From UBA6136 sp964344495 (lineage in GTDB: Bacteria; Pseudomonadota; Gammaproteobacteria; Methylococcales; Methylococcaceae), in the NCBI GenBank assembly GCA_964344495.1, contig CAYFNI010000004.1, positions 1 through 43,142 of the forward strand: 43,142 nucleotides of DNA. Direction: 5' to 3'. The position numbers and the translations under genes were made by a program. The notes below the pieces were generated by a model that did no database searches, was not told the DNA's origin, and saw only the letters and a list, made by a program, of their open reading frames with translations. Of the stretch, positions 8,565-16,262 are shown piece by piece (position 1 is the first letter of the stretch; every line of letters begins with the position of its first letter).

Positions 8565-9218
8565 CTAGAGCGCGCCGGCCTTTTTCAGCCGCTTGGCGAT
8601 GGCTTGCGCAAGCAACCGGTTGCCTTCGGCGTTCAGGTGTACGGCATCGACCTTGAGCCCGTTGACCCGTTCAATGTCCGCCAGGGCGTGACGTTCGATC
8701 GGGATGTTGAACTCCTTGGCGATGGCCTCATAGTAGGGCGGCGGCGACAGGTTGAGTCCGAAGCGGGGCACGGCTACCAGCATTACCTCAACGCCCTGCT
8801 CCTGCGCCAGCCTGATCATCGCCCGCAGGTTGTCCGCCAGTTTTTCCTCGCTCAACGCCCTCAACATGTCGTTGGCGCCGTGCGTGAGAATCAGGAGCCG
8901 TGGCTCATTTTCCTTGAGCCAGATCGGCAACCGGCGCAAGCCCTCAGCGGTGATTTCACCCGGCACACCGGCATTGATGACCTCACGTTTGATCTGATTC
9001 TGCAGGATCGCCGGGTAGCTCTGCTCCGGCAGAACACCGGTACCGAAGGTCAGGCTGTCACCAAACGCCAGAATCTTGCCATCGGGCGCAATCGGTTCCA
9101 GCCGGGCGCCGGTCTTGCAGGCACCCAGGCTCATCAGCAGGATCAACAGGCTGAGAACGCGGAAAAGTCCAGACCAGACCGCGACAGGACCGGCAAACGG
9201 GTCAATTGCTTTCATCAT
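8565..9218 (-). CDS. GDSL-family esterase/lipase, predicted lipoprotein (TesA-like)
   Basis: This is a 217-residue SGNH hydrolase of the TesA/arylesterase type. A hydrophobic stretch (about 18-33) ends in a lipobox LGAC with Cys34, so it is probably lipidated and held at the inner or outer membrane facing the periplasm. Catalytic landmarks are the GDSL-block Ser55 in AFGDSLTFG, the oxyanion Asn in HGANDM, and the Asp/His pair in DAVHLN near the C-terminus. E. coli TesA has a cleaved signal peptide instead of a lipobox. The tandem ATGs at 9218 and 9215 follow GGGAGG about ten bases upstream. It lies 33 nt downstream of prmB. The physiological ester substrate is unknown. Confidence 0.85.
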   Translation of the reverse strand: MMKAIDPFAGPVAVWSGLFRVLSLLILLMSLGACKTGARLEPIAPDGKILAFGDSLTFGTGVLPEQSYPAILQNQIKREVINAGVPGEITAEGLRRLPIWLKENEPRLLILTHGANDMLRALSEEKLADNLRAMIRLAQEQGVEVMLVAVPRFGLNLSPPPYYEAIAKEFNIPIERHALADIERVNGLKVDAVHLNAEGNRLLAQAIAKRLKKAGAL

Positions 9219-9251
9219 GCGCAGAGTGCCTCCCTCGCTGCCCAAGGTGGG

Positions 9252-10154
9252 CTAGAAACAGTGGCGGACCTGTTCTGCGGTCAGCAGAAACACGCCGTCT
9301 CCGCCGCGCTCAAAATCCAGCCAGCAGAACGGGACGTCCGGGAATGCGGCCTGCAGGGCCTCGGCGGCACTGCCGACCTCGACCACCAGAATCCCGGTCG
9401 GCGTCAGGTGTCGGGCCGCATCCTTCAGGATCAGGCGCACGCAGTCAAGCCCATCATCGCCGGATTCAAGTCCGATGCGCGGCTCGGCATGGAATTCCTG
9501 CGGCAGGTTGCGCCACTCATCTGCGCTGACGTAAGGTGGATTGCTGACGATCAGGTCATAGCGCCGGTCACCCAGGGCCGCATAGACATCCGACTGAACG
9601 GCGCGGACCCGATCGGCGACCTCATGCCGCTCGATGTTGATGCGCGCCACTTCAAGCGCCTCCGGGGAAATGTCGACCGCATCGACCTCAGCCTCCGGAA
9701 AAGCCATGGCGCAGGCAATCGCAATGCAGCCACTGCCGGTACACAGATCGAGAACCCGGGTCACCGCATCGGCGTCCAGCCAGGGGGCGAACTGCGATTC
9801 GATCAGTTCCGCAATCGGCGAGCGCGGCACCAGCACGCGCGAATCGACATAGAAAGACAAGCCGGCAAAGGGGGCTTCGTGAGTCAGATAAGCCAGCGGC
9901 GTGCGCTCGGCGATGCGCCGTTCGATCAGGTTCAGCACCTGCTCGCGCTCGGCCGGCGTCAGATTGGCTTCAAAGTAGCCGCCAGGCAGACTGTAGGGCA
10001 GATGCAGGGCATGCAGCACCAACGCGGCCGCCTCGTCCAAGGCACTTTCGGTGCCATGCCCGAAAAACAGTCCGGCTTCGGTAAACCGGCTGACGGCATA
10101 GCGGACATAGTCGCGCAGTGTCAGGAGATGGGTCAGTACGTCCGATCGATTCAT
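9252..10154 (-). CDS. prmB: 50S ribosomal protein L3 N5-glutamine methyltransferase
   Basis: PrmB methylates a glutamine of ribosomal protein L3, using SAM. The 300-residue product has the HemK-family layout: an N-terminal helical recognition domain (about 1-95), then a Rossmann methyltransferase domain with DLCTGSGCIAIA at about 136-147 and the catalytic NPPY at 205-208. The substrate loop VLVPRSPIAELIE separates it from PrmC, which acts on release factors and is usually shorter. The start ATG overlaps the argC stop codon as ATGA, indicating translational coupling. Confidence 0.95.
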   Translation of the reverse strand: MNRSDVLTHLLTLRDYVRYAVSRFTEAGLFFGHGTESALDEAAALVLHALHLPYSLPGGYFEANLTPAEREQVLNLIERRIAERTPLAYLTHEAPFAGLSFYVDSRVLVPRSPIAELIESQFAPWLDADAVTRVLDLCTGSGCIAIACAMAFPEAEVDAVDISPEALEVARINIERHEVADRVRAVQSDVYAALGDRRYDLIVSNPPYVSADEWRNLPQEFHAEPRIGLESGDDGLDCVRLILKDAARHLTPTGILVVEVGSAAEALQAAFPDVPFCWLDFERGGDGVFLLTAEQVRHCF

Positions 10155-11182
10155 GGGTAAAGTCCAATGGCGTCGAGGCCGGTCGATTCGTCCAGACCGA
10201 ACATCAGGTTCATGTTCTGCACCGCTTGCCCGGCCGCACCCTTGACGAGGTTGTCGATGACCGAGAGGATCACGATGACGTCGCCGCCCAAAGGCCGATG
10301 CACGGCAATCTGACAGCGGTTGACGCCGCGCACGTTGCGGGTGTCCGGATGCGTCCCCGCAGGCAGGACATCGACAAATTTCTCACCCCGGTAGCGCTGT
10401 TCGTACACGGCTTGCAGGTCGACGGCCTCACCCTGGGCCCGGGCATAGACCGTGGCGTGAATACCGCGGATCATGGGGATGAGATGCGGCACGAAGGTCA
10501 GGCCGACCGGCTGGCCCGCGGCTTGCGCCAGACCTTGCCGGATTTCCGGCCAGTGGCGGTGACCCTTGACGCTATAGGCCTTGAGGCTTTCGCCGGTTTC
10601 GCTCATGAGAATCGGGATTTCCGCCTTGCGTCCGGCGCCGCTGACACCGGACTTCACGTCGGCGATCAGGCCGTCGGGCTGGACCAGCCCCTGTTCGAGC
10701 AGCGGTAGCAGACCTAGCTGGACGGCCGTCGGGTAACAGCCCGGGCAGGCAATCAGGCGCGCTTGGCGGATGGCGTCACGGTTGACCTCCGGCAGGCCAT
10801 ACACGGCCTCCGCCAGCAGGTCGGGGCAGGCGTGGGGTTCGCCGTACCAGTGGGCCCAGAGTTCGGCATCCCGCAGGCGGAAATCAGCCGCCAGGTCAAT
10901 CACCTTGATGCCTTTATCAAGCAACGCAGGCGCCATGCGCATGGCCGTGCCATTGGGGGTGGCGAAGAAGACGACCTCGCAGTCCTGCAAGGTGTCCGCG
11001 CCGGGCTCGACGAAGGCGGTATCTACAAAGCCACGCAGATTGGGATAGATTTCGGCAACCGCCTTGCCGGCGTCGCTGCGCGAGGTCACGCGGTATATTT
11101 CGACCTCTGGGTGCAGGGCCAGAATCCGCAGCAGTTCGACTCCGGTGTATCCGGTGCCTCCGACGATGCCGGCGCGAATCAT
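10151..11182 (-). CDS. argC: N-acetyl-gamma-glutamyl-phosphate reductase
   Basis: ArgC reduces N-acetylglutamyl phosphate to the semialdehyde with NADPH, the third step of arginine synthesis. The 343-residue product begins MIRAGIVGGTGYTGVELLRIL, with the nucleotide-binding GGTGYTG at 8-14 and the active-site Cys149 in CPGCYPTA. The start is ATG 11182, preceded by a strong GGAGGAAA. The open frame extends 18 codons upstream but that part is not conserved in the family. It lies 80 nt downstream of ihfA and leads the argC-prmB pair. No other arg gene is present, and no ArgR box was recognised. Confidence 0.97.
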   Translation of the reverse strand: MIRAGIVGGTGYTGVELLRILALHPEVEIYRVTSRSDAGKAVAEIYPNLRGFVDTAFVEPGADTLQDCEVVFFATPNGTAMRMAPALLDKGIKVIDLAADFRLRDAELWAHWYGEPHACPDLLAEAVYGLPEVNRDAIRQARLIACPGCYPTAVQLGLLPLLEQGLVQPDGLIADVKSGVSGAGRKAEIPILMSETGESLKAYSVKGHRHWPEIRQGLAQAAGQPVGLTFVPHLIPMIRGIHATVYARAQGEAVDLQAVYEQRYRGEKFVDVLPAGTHPDTRNVRGVNRCQIAVHRPLGGDVIVILSVIDNLVKGAAGQAVQNMNLMFGLDESTGLDAIGLYP

Positions 11183-11262
11183 GCGGCTTTCCTCCGTAGA
11201 TGCTGTTCGTTGAACCGATCCCCCCGGCAGAGTCACCGCGCAGTGATCGGGCGGCGGATGGA

Positions 11263-11571
11263 TCAGGGGTCTTCCGACACCGCGCCGTCGAAGGCCTCCA
11301 CCATGCCCTTGAGCTTTTGGCCCGCCTTGAAAGTCACTACCCGCCGGGCTGTCACCGGAATTTCTTCGCCGGTCTTGGGATTGCGCCCGGGCCGCTCACT
11401 CTTGTCGCGCAGATCGAAGTTGCCGAAACCCGACAGTTTGACGGATTGCCCCTGCTCCAGCGCATGCTTGATCTCTTCGAAGAACAGATCGACCAGGGAT
11501 TTGGCGTCTTTGCGGCTGATCTCGAAGTTTTCCAGCAGCCGCTCCATCATATCGTTCTTGGTCAGCGCCAT
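11263..11571 (-). CDS. ihfA: Integration host factor subunit alpha
   Basis: IHF-alpha pairs with IHF-beta to bind and sharply bend DNA at specific sites in replication, recombination and transcription. The 102-residue product has the HU/IHF fold with the signature GNFDLRDKSERPGRNPKTGEE across the DNA-wrapping arm, whose conserved Pro is in the RNPKTG motif. The start is ATG 11571 (MALTKNDMMERL), a few bases from the pheT stop, with GAGGG lying in the end of pheT. A TTG two codons earlier is unlikely. Placement directly after pheT is the conserved gammaproteobacterial arrangement. Confidence 0.96.
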   Translation of the reverse strand: MALTKNDMMERLLENFEISRKDAKSLVDLFFEEIKHALEQGQSVKLSGFGNFDLRDKSERPGRNPKTGEEIPVTARRVVTFKAGQKLKGMVEAFDGAVSEDP

Positions 11572-11573
11572 CG

Positions 11574-13952
11574 TCAATCCCTCAAGTGTGCATCATGCCG
11601 GTCCGCCAGCGCCGTCAGCACCTTGGCAACCGCTTCTTCGACGCGGGCATCAATCAGCGTTTCTGCCTCATCCTGCCAGACCAGACCCAGCGCCACGCTT
11701 TTCTTGCCCGGTTCCACACCCGGCCCTTGATAGACGTCAAACAGGGCCAGATCCTGCAGCAGTGGGCCACCCTGCGCGCGGGCGGTCGCCACCAGATCGG
11801 ATACCGGGACGCTATCGCTCACGATCACGGCAATGTCGCGCCGTACCGACGGGAATTTGGACAGGCTGCGGAATCGCGGGACTTCACGTCCCAGCAGCAC
11901 GTCCTGATCCAGTTCGACCAGATAGACGCGCTGGTCGAAACCCAGTGTCTTTTCCAGCTGCGGATGCAGCATGCCGATCCAGCCCAACCGCTCGCTCCCC
12001 AGCAGGACTTCAGCCGACTGGCCGGGATGCAGCGCGGGATGGGCGACGGCGGCAAACCCTAACTGACCGGCACGGCCAGTCAGAGCCACGATAGACTCAA
12101 TGTCGGCCTTGAGATCGAAGAAGTCGACCAGGCGCGACTTTTCGCCCCACTGCTCGGGATGCACCGGCCCCATCGCCAGCCACGCCAGTGATTTGCGTTG
12201 CTCAAGTCCGGCCGGGTGCGGCAGAAATTTCAGCCCGCCTTCAAAGAGACGCACGCGCGACTGCTGACGATGGGCATTCTTGAGGGCGGCGTCCAGCAGC
12301 CCCGGCCAGAGGCCGGTACGCATGACCGCCAGTTCGGCCGAGATTGGATTCTTGAGTGCCAGCGGTTCGAGGTCAGGCTCGATCAGTCGTTGCAGGTTAG
12401 GCTCGACAAAACTGTAGGTAACCGCTTCCTGATAGCCGCGATCCACCAGCAGGTCACGGACGCGGTCCAGCTTCAGCCAGGTTTCGGATACCGGATGCAT
12501 GACGGCCGGGATGATCGGATGCTTGCGCGGCAACTGGTCGTACCCATGCACCCGTCCGATTTCCTCGATCAGATCAGCTTCGATGGCGATATCAAACCGG
12601 AAGGCGGGGGGGATGACGCGCCAGCCTTCGGCATGGGGTTCGGGCAGCATTCCAAGTCCCTTGAGGATATCGCTGACCCGATCGGCCTCGATGTCCAGCC
12701 CCAGGACCCGCCGAATCCGTTCGGCACGCAGCAGGATCGGCTGCCGCTCGGGCAGATGCGTCTGACTGAGGGCTTCCACGACAGGACCGGCTGCGCCGCC
12801 GGCCAGTTCGATGACGAGTGCGCTGGCACGCGCCAGTGCGCGGGTCTGCAGTTCAAAGCTGACGCCTCGTTCGAACCGATGTGAGGCGTCGGTGCTGAGC
12901 CCGTAGCGTCGGGCCTTGCCCATGATCAGGGCGGGCGTGAAGAAGGCGCATTCGAGGAAGATGTTGCGCGTGGTTTCACCGACGGCCGAGTCGCTGCCCC
13001 CCATGACGCCGGCCAACGCCAGTGCGCGGACTTCATCCGCAATGACGAGGGTGTCGCTGTGCAGCGTGATGGTCTGATCGTTGAGGAGTTTCAGCGGTTC
13101 ACCGTCCCGGGCATATCGGACCCGAATGCCGCGATCAAGCCGGTCGGCATCGAAGGCGTGCAAGGGCTGACCCATTTCGAGCAAGACGTAATTGGTCACA
13201 TCCACGATCACGTCCAGCGACCGTACACCCGCCCGGCGCAGGCGCTCTTTCATCCACAGCGGTGTCGGCGCAGCGCGATCGACACCCTGGATGAGTTGTC
13301 CCAGATAGCGCGGGCAGGCATCCGGCGCATCCAGACTGACCGGCAGAGTCACGGCATGTGATTCGACCGGTGGCGCGGTGAGGGGCAAATCAAGGCTCAG
13401 GCCATTCAGGAGGGCCACCTCACGGGCAATGCCTTCGATACTGAGGCAATCGGCCCGGTTGGGCGTCAGGTCAACTTCGATCAGGTGATCCTCCAGTTGG
13501 AGGTACTCGCGCAGGTCCGTGCCTACAGGCGCATCGGCGGGCAGTTCCATCAGGCCGGATGCATCTTCCTCAATACCCAGTTCCTTGGCGGAACAAAGCA
13601 TGCCGAACGAATGAACGCCGCGCAGCTTCGAAGCCTTGATCTTGAAACCACCCGGCAGGAGGGCGCCCTCCAGTGCCAGCGGTGCCCGAAGCCCGGCACG
13701 CGCATTCGGCGCACCGCAGACAATCTGGAGCGGCTCGCCGGTACCGGCTGCAACGCGGCAGATTCGGAGTCGATCCGCTTCCGGATGTGGCGCCGCTTCG
13801 AGGATTTCCGCAACAACGACGCCGGTGAACTCGCCGGCGGCCGGGACCACGCTGTCGACTTCCAGCCCGGCCATGGTCAACTGGTGAACCAGCTGCGGGG
13901 TCGTTATCGCCGGTTGGGTGTAGTGTCGGAGCCAGGCTTCACTGAATCGCAT
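11574..13952 (-). CDS. pheT: Phenylalanine-tRNA ligase beta subunit
   Basis: PheT is the large, structural subunit of the alpha2-beta2 phenylalanyl-tRNA synthetase. It contributes tRNA binding and editing of mischarged Tyr-tRNA(Phe). The 792-residue product is of normal bacterial length. Domains in order are a tRNA-binding OB fold (about 39-150, with HPEADRLRICRV), the B3/B4 editing domain (about 210-385), the B5 domain (about 400-470), a degenerate synthetase core (about 475-680) and a ferredoxin-like anticodon-binding domain (about 695-790). The start is ATG 13952, 23 nt after pheS. The last codons overlap the ribosome site of ihfA. Confidence 0.98.
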   Translation of the reverse strand: MRFSEAWLRHYTQPAITTPQLVHQLTMAGLEVDSVVPAAGEFTGVVVAEILEAAPHPEADRLRICRVAAGTGEPLQIVCGAPNARAGLRAPLALEGALLPGGFKIKASKLRGVHSFGMLCSAKELGIEEDASGLMELPADAPVGTDLREYLQLEDHLIEVDLTPNRADCLSIEGIAREVALLNGLSLDLPLTAPPVESHAVTLPVSLDAPDACPRYLGQLIQGVDRAAPTPLWMKERLRRAGVRSLDVIVDVTNYVLLEMGQPLHAFDADRLDRGIRVRYARDGEPLKLLNDQTITLHSDTLVIADEVRALALAGVMGGSDSAVGETTRNIFLECAFFTPALIMGKARRYGLSTDASHRFERGVSFELQTRALARASALVIELAGGAAGPVVEALSQTHLPERQPILLRAERIRRVLGLDIEADRVSDILKGLGMLPEPHAEGWRVIPPAFRFDIAIEADLIEEIGRVHGYDQLPRKHPIIPAVMHPVSETWLKLDRVRDLLVDRGYQEAVTYSFVEPNLQRLIEPDLEPLALKNPISAELAVMRTGLWPGLLDAALKNAHRQQSRVRLFEGGLKFLPHPAGLEQRKSLAWLAMGPVHPEQWGEKSRLVDFFDLKADIESIVALTGRAGQLGFAAVAHPALHPGQSAEVLLGSERLGWIGMLHPQLEKTLGFDQRVYLVELDQDVLLGREVPRFRSLSKFPSVRRDIAVIVSDSVPVSDLVATARAQGGPLLQDLALFDVYQGPGVEPGKKSVALGLVWQDEAETLIDARVEEAVAKVLTALADRHDAHLRD

Positions 13953-13975
13953 GGGATGAGCCGCTGAAGAGATAC

Positions 13976-14998
13976 TTAGAAGGCTGCAAATTGCTTCAGG
14001 AACCGGAGGTCGTTCTCGAAGAACAGGCGCAGATCGTTGATGCCATAACGCAGCATGGCCATGCGCTCGACACCCAGTCCGAAAGCGAACCCGGTATAGA
14101 CGTCAGGGTCGATATCGACAAAGCCGAACACGCGGGGGTGGATCATGCCGCAGCCCATGACCTCCAGCCAGCCGGTGTGCTTGCAAACCCGGCAACCCTT
14201 GCCGCCACACATCACGCATTCGATGTCGACTTCGGCCGAGGGTTCGGTGAAGGGAAAGTAGGATGGCCGGAAACGGACTTCGACATCCTTCTCGAAGAAC
14301 AGCCGGAGAAACTCGTAAAGCACACCACGGAGATCGGCAAAGCTGACATCCCGGTCGACCAGAAATCCCTCGACCTGATGGAACATCGGGGTGTGGGTCA
14401 GATCGGAATCGCAGCGATAGACGCGCCCCGGAGCAATCACACGCAAGGGCGGCGTGCGGCTTTCCATCACCCGCACCTGCACCGGTGAGGTATGGGTACG
14501 CAGCAGAGTGTGTTCGTCGAAGTAGAAGGTATCGTGCATCGCACGCGCCGGATGCGACGCGGGGATATTGAGCGCTTCGAAGTTATGATAATCGTCTTCG
14601 ACCTCGGGTCCTTCGACGATCTCGAAGCCGATGCGCGCGAACAGCTCGGAAATACGGCGCAGTGTCAACGTGACCGGGTGCAGTCCGCCGGCCAGCTGCC
14701 CCCGCCCCGGCAGGGTGACATCGACGCGCTCACGGGACAGGCGTTGCTGCAGAGCGTGCGCTTCGAGCACTTGCCTGCGAGCATCCAGCGCAGCATTGAA
14801 CTGGTCACGGGCCTGGTTGATACGGGCCCCGACCTCCTTACGCGCCTCGGGCTCAAGAGCCCCCAGAGCCTTCATTTGCTCGGTGATGAGGCCCTTTTTA
14901 CCAACGTAGTTAACCCTGACCAGATCCAGGTCGGCCAATGTCTCAGCGGCCGCGAGTTCCCCTTGCGCCCGTGTCAAAACGTGTTCAAGGGTAGTCAT
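13976..14998 (-). CDS. pheS: Phenylalanine-tRNA ligase alpha subunit
   Basis: PheS is the catalytic subunit that forms phenylalanyl-adenylate and charges tRNA(Phe). The 340-residue product has an N-terminal coiled-coil arm (about 1-90) and the class II core. Motif 2 is around YRCDSDLTHTPMFHQVEGFLVD and motif 3 is GLGVERMAMLRYGI near the C-terminus. A CVMCGGKGCRVCKHTGW cluster is present, as in many proteobacterial PheS proteins. It starts at ATG 14998 with a weak ribosome site. The 95-nt gap upstream, after rplT, contains a hairpin but no phenylalanine-rich leader peptide like E. coli pheM. Confidence 0.98.
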   Translation of the reverse strand: MTTLEHVLTRAQGELAAAETLADLDLVRVNYVGKKGLITEQMKALGALEPEARKEVGARINQARDQFNAALDARRQVLEAHALQQRLSRERVDVTLPGRGQLAGGLHPVTLTLRRISELFARIGFEIVEGPEVEDDYHNFEALNIPASHPARAMHDTFYFDEHTLLRTHTSPVQVRVMESRTPPLRVIAPGRVYRCDSDLTHTPMFHQVEGFLVDRDVSFADLRGVLYEFLRLFFEKDVEVRFRPSYFPFTEPSAEVDIECVMCGGKGCRVCKHTGWLEVMGCGMIHPRVFGFVDIDPDVYTGFAFGLGVERMAMLRYGINDLRLFFENDLRFLKQFAAF

Positions 14999-15047
14999 GT
15001 CCAGCTGATTCGTGGGAAGAGAAGGATGGCGTCTGAGAGGACCGGGT

Positions 15048-15075
15048 CAAGCGGGGCGCTCTGCACCCCGACTTG
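15048..15075 (-). other. Intercistronic hairpin between rplT and pheS
   Basis: On the minus strand CAAG-T-CGGGG pairs with CCCCG-CTTG around a nine-base loop, giving nine base pairs with one bulge. No T-run follows, so it does not look like an intrinsic terminator. It may shape the rplT-pheS mRNA by processing or stabilisation. A ten-codon ORF starting with ATG runs through it but contains no Phe codon. Confidence 0.4.
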
Positions 15076-15093
15076 GCATATCAGCCCAGAGAA

Positions 15094-15441
15094 TCAACCC
15101 TGGGCAATCTTGGCTAGTTCGGCGAAGGCCGCTTTGTCATAGACGGCGAGGTCAGCCAGCACCTTGCGGTCGATGCTGACCGAGGCCTTGTTGAGGCCGG
15201 ACATGAACCGGCTGTACGACAGACCAAACTCGCGCGCCGCTGCATTGATGCGCACGATCCACAAGGCGCGGAACTGACGCTTCCTTTGACGACGGTCACG
15301 GTAGGCATATTGACCGGCCTTGATGACGGCCTGCTTGGCTACGCGGTAAACCCGGCTACGGGCACCGTAGTAACCCTTGGCCTGCTTGAGGACTTTCTTG
15401 TGACGGGCTCGCGCCGTGACGCCACGCTTTACTCTTGGCAT
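15094..15441 (-). CDS. rplT: 50S ribosomal protein L20
   Basis: L20 binds 23S rRNA and is needed for early 50S assembly. In E. coli it also represses its own rpmI-rplT mRNA. The 115-residue product is highly basic, starts MPRVKRGVTARARHKKVLKQAKGYYGARSR, and includes the family segment RDRRQRKRQFRALWIVRINAA. The start is ATG 15441 with AGAGGG upstream. It follows rpmI by 30 nt in the usual order. I did not identify the long-range pseudoknot that mediates L20 feedback in E. coli. Confidence 0.98.
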   Translation of the reverse strand: MPRVKRGVTARARHKKVLKQAKGYYGARSRVYRVAKQAVIKAGQYAYRDRRQRKRQFRALWIVRINAAAREFGLSYSRFMSGLNKASVSIDRKVLADLAVYDKAAFAELAKIAQG

Positions 15442-15471
15442 TGGACCCTCTTGATTCCTAGGTCAAAAAAC

Positions 15472-15669
15472 TCAGCTGTACGGCAGCAGACGGGCTGCGC
15501 TCCGCACATCCGATGCATGAATTGCATTCGGGCTACGCAGCTGACGCTTACGCTTGGTGCTCTTCTTGGTCAGGATGTGACGGCGGAACGAGTGGTTACA
15601 CTTAAATCCGCCGGAAGCGGTTTTCTTGAAACGTTTCGCCGCACCCCGGTTGGTTTTCAGCTTTGGCAT
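15472..15669 (-). CDS. rpmI: 50S ribosomal protein L35
   Basis: L35 is a small basic 50S protein. The 65-residue product begins MPKLKTNRGAAKRFKKTASG and contains KCNHSFRRHILTKKSTKRKRQLR, both diagnostic. It starts at ATG 15669 with GGAGAG just upstream and lies 47 nt after infC. It is the middle member of the infC-rpmI-rplT translation cluster. Confidence 0.98.
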   Translation of the reverse strand: MPKLKTNRGAAKRFKKTASGGFKCNHSFRRHILTKKSTKRKRQLRSPNAIHASDVRSAARLLPYS

Positions 15670-15716
15670 CGGACTCTCCGGTTTGCTTTTGATAATTGAA
15701 TGCGTTGTCAGAACAT

Positions 15717-16241
15717 TTATTTCTTTTTCTTGGGGCCCAGCATCATGATCATCTGCCGGCCTTCCATTTTCGGGAACTGCTCCACCAGGGCATGTTCCTG
15801 CAAATCCGTTTCGATCTGCTTGAGCAGATCCATACCCAACTCCTTGTGACTCAGTTCCCGGCCCCGGAATCTGACCGTCACCTTGGCCTTGTCGCCATCA
15901 TCCAGGAACCGAATCAGATTGCGCAGCTTGATCTGGTAATCGCCGATGTCGGTACCCGGCCGGAATTTGACTTCCTTGACCTGAATCTGCTTTTGCTTCT
16001 TCTTGGCCGCTGCCAGCTTTTTGTTTTGCTCGAACCGGTATTTGCCGTAATCCATGATCCGGCAGACAGGCGGTTCTGCGCCCGGGGAAATCTCAACCAG
16101 ATCGAGTTCGGCCTCATAGGCCATCTGACGGGCCTCTCGACTGGATACCACGCCCACCTGATTGCCTTGCGCGTCAATCAGACGAATGTTGGCGTACTGA
16201 ATTTCCTCATTCAGCCGCGGTTCTTTTCTATCGGCACTGAT
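15717..16241 (-). CDS. infC: Translation initiation factor IF-3, AUC start codon
   Basis: IF3 binds the 30S subunit, blocks premature 50S joining and rejects non-canonical start codons. The N-terminal domain should include SADRKEPRLNEEIQYANIRLIDAQGNQVGVVSSREA (broken here from about residue 2), and no ATG, GTG or TTG in the right place would include it. The reading frame instead begins at ATC (16241-16239), eight bases after a strong GGAGG at 16254-16250. This gives 174 residues, close to the family length of about 180. The first GTG in frame (16157) would cut off 28 conserved residues. An AUC/AUU start lets IF3 limit its own synthesis in E. coli. The linker and C-terminal domain (KVTVRFRGRE, IMMLGPKKKK) are normal. 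Confidence 0.93.
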   Translation of the reverse strand: MSADRKEPRLNEEIQYANIRLIDAQGNQVGVVSSREARQMAYEAELDLVEISPGAEPPVCRIMDYGKYRFEQNKKLAAAKKKQKQIQVKEVKFRPGTDIGDYQIKLRNLIRFLDDGDKAKVTVRFRGRELSHKELGMDLLKQIETDLQEHALVEQFPKMEGRQMIMMLGPKKKK

Positions 16242-16254
16242 AGCCAGTTCCTCC
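16239..16254 (-). promoter_or_regulatory. infC translation start: GGAGG plus AUC codon
   Basis: The ribosome site GGAGG at 16254-16250 and the start ATC at 16241-16239 are separated by eight bases. A CTG two codons upstream is only two bases from the GGAGG, too close to be used. The site decides the infC start and is the expected point of IF3 autoregulation. Confidence 0.75.
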
Positions 16255-16262
16255 CAAGACGA

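Noticed and set aside
8604..10160. 518-codon open frame on the plus strand opposite prmB and the GDSL gene
   Set aside because: It is antisense to two well-recognised genes, shows no family motifs and has a composition expected of the complement of GC-rich coding DNA.
15030..15060. Possible pheM-like leader peptide upstream of pheS
   Set aside because: The only short ATG frame lacks phenylalanine codons and there is no terminator to go with it.
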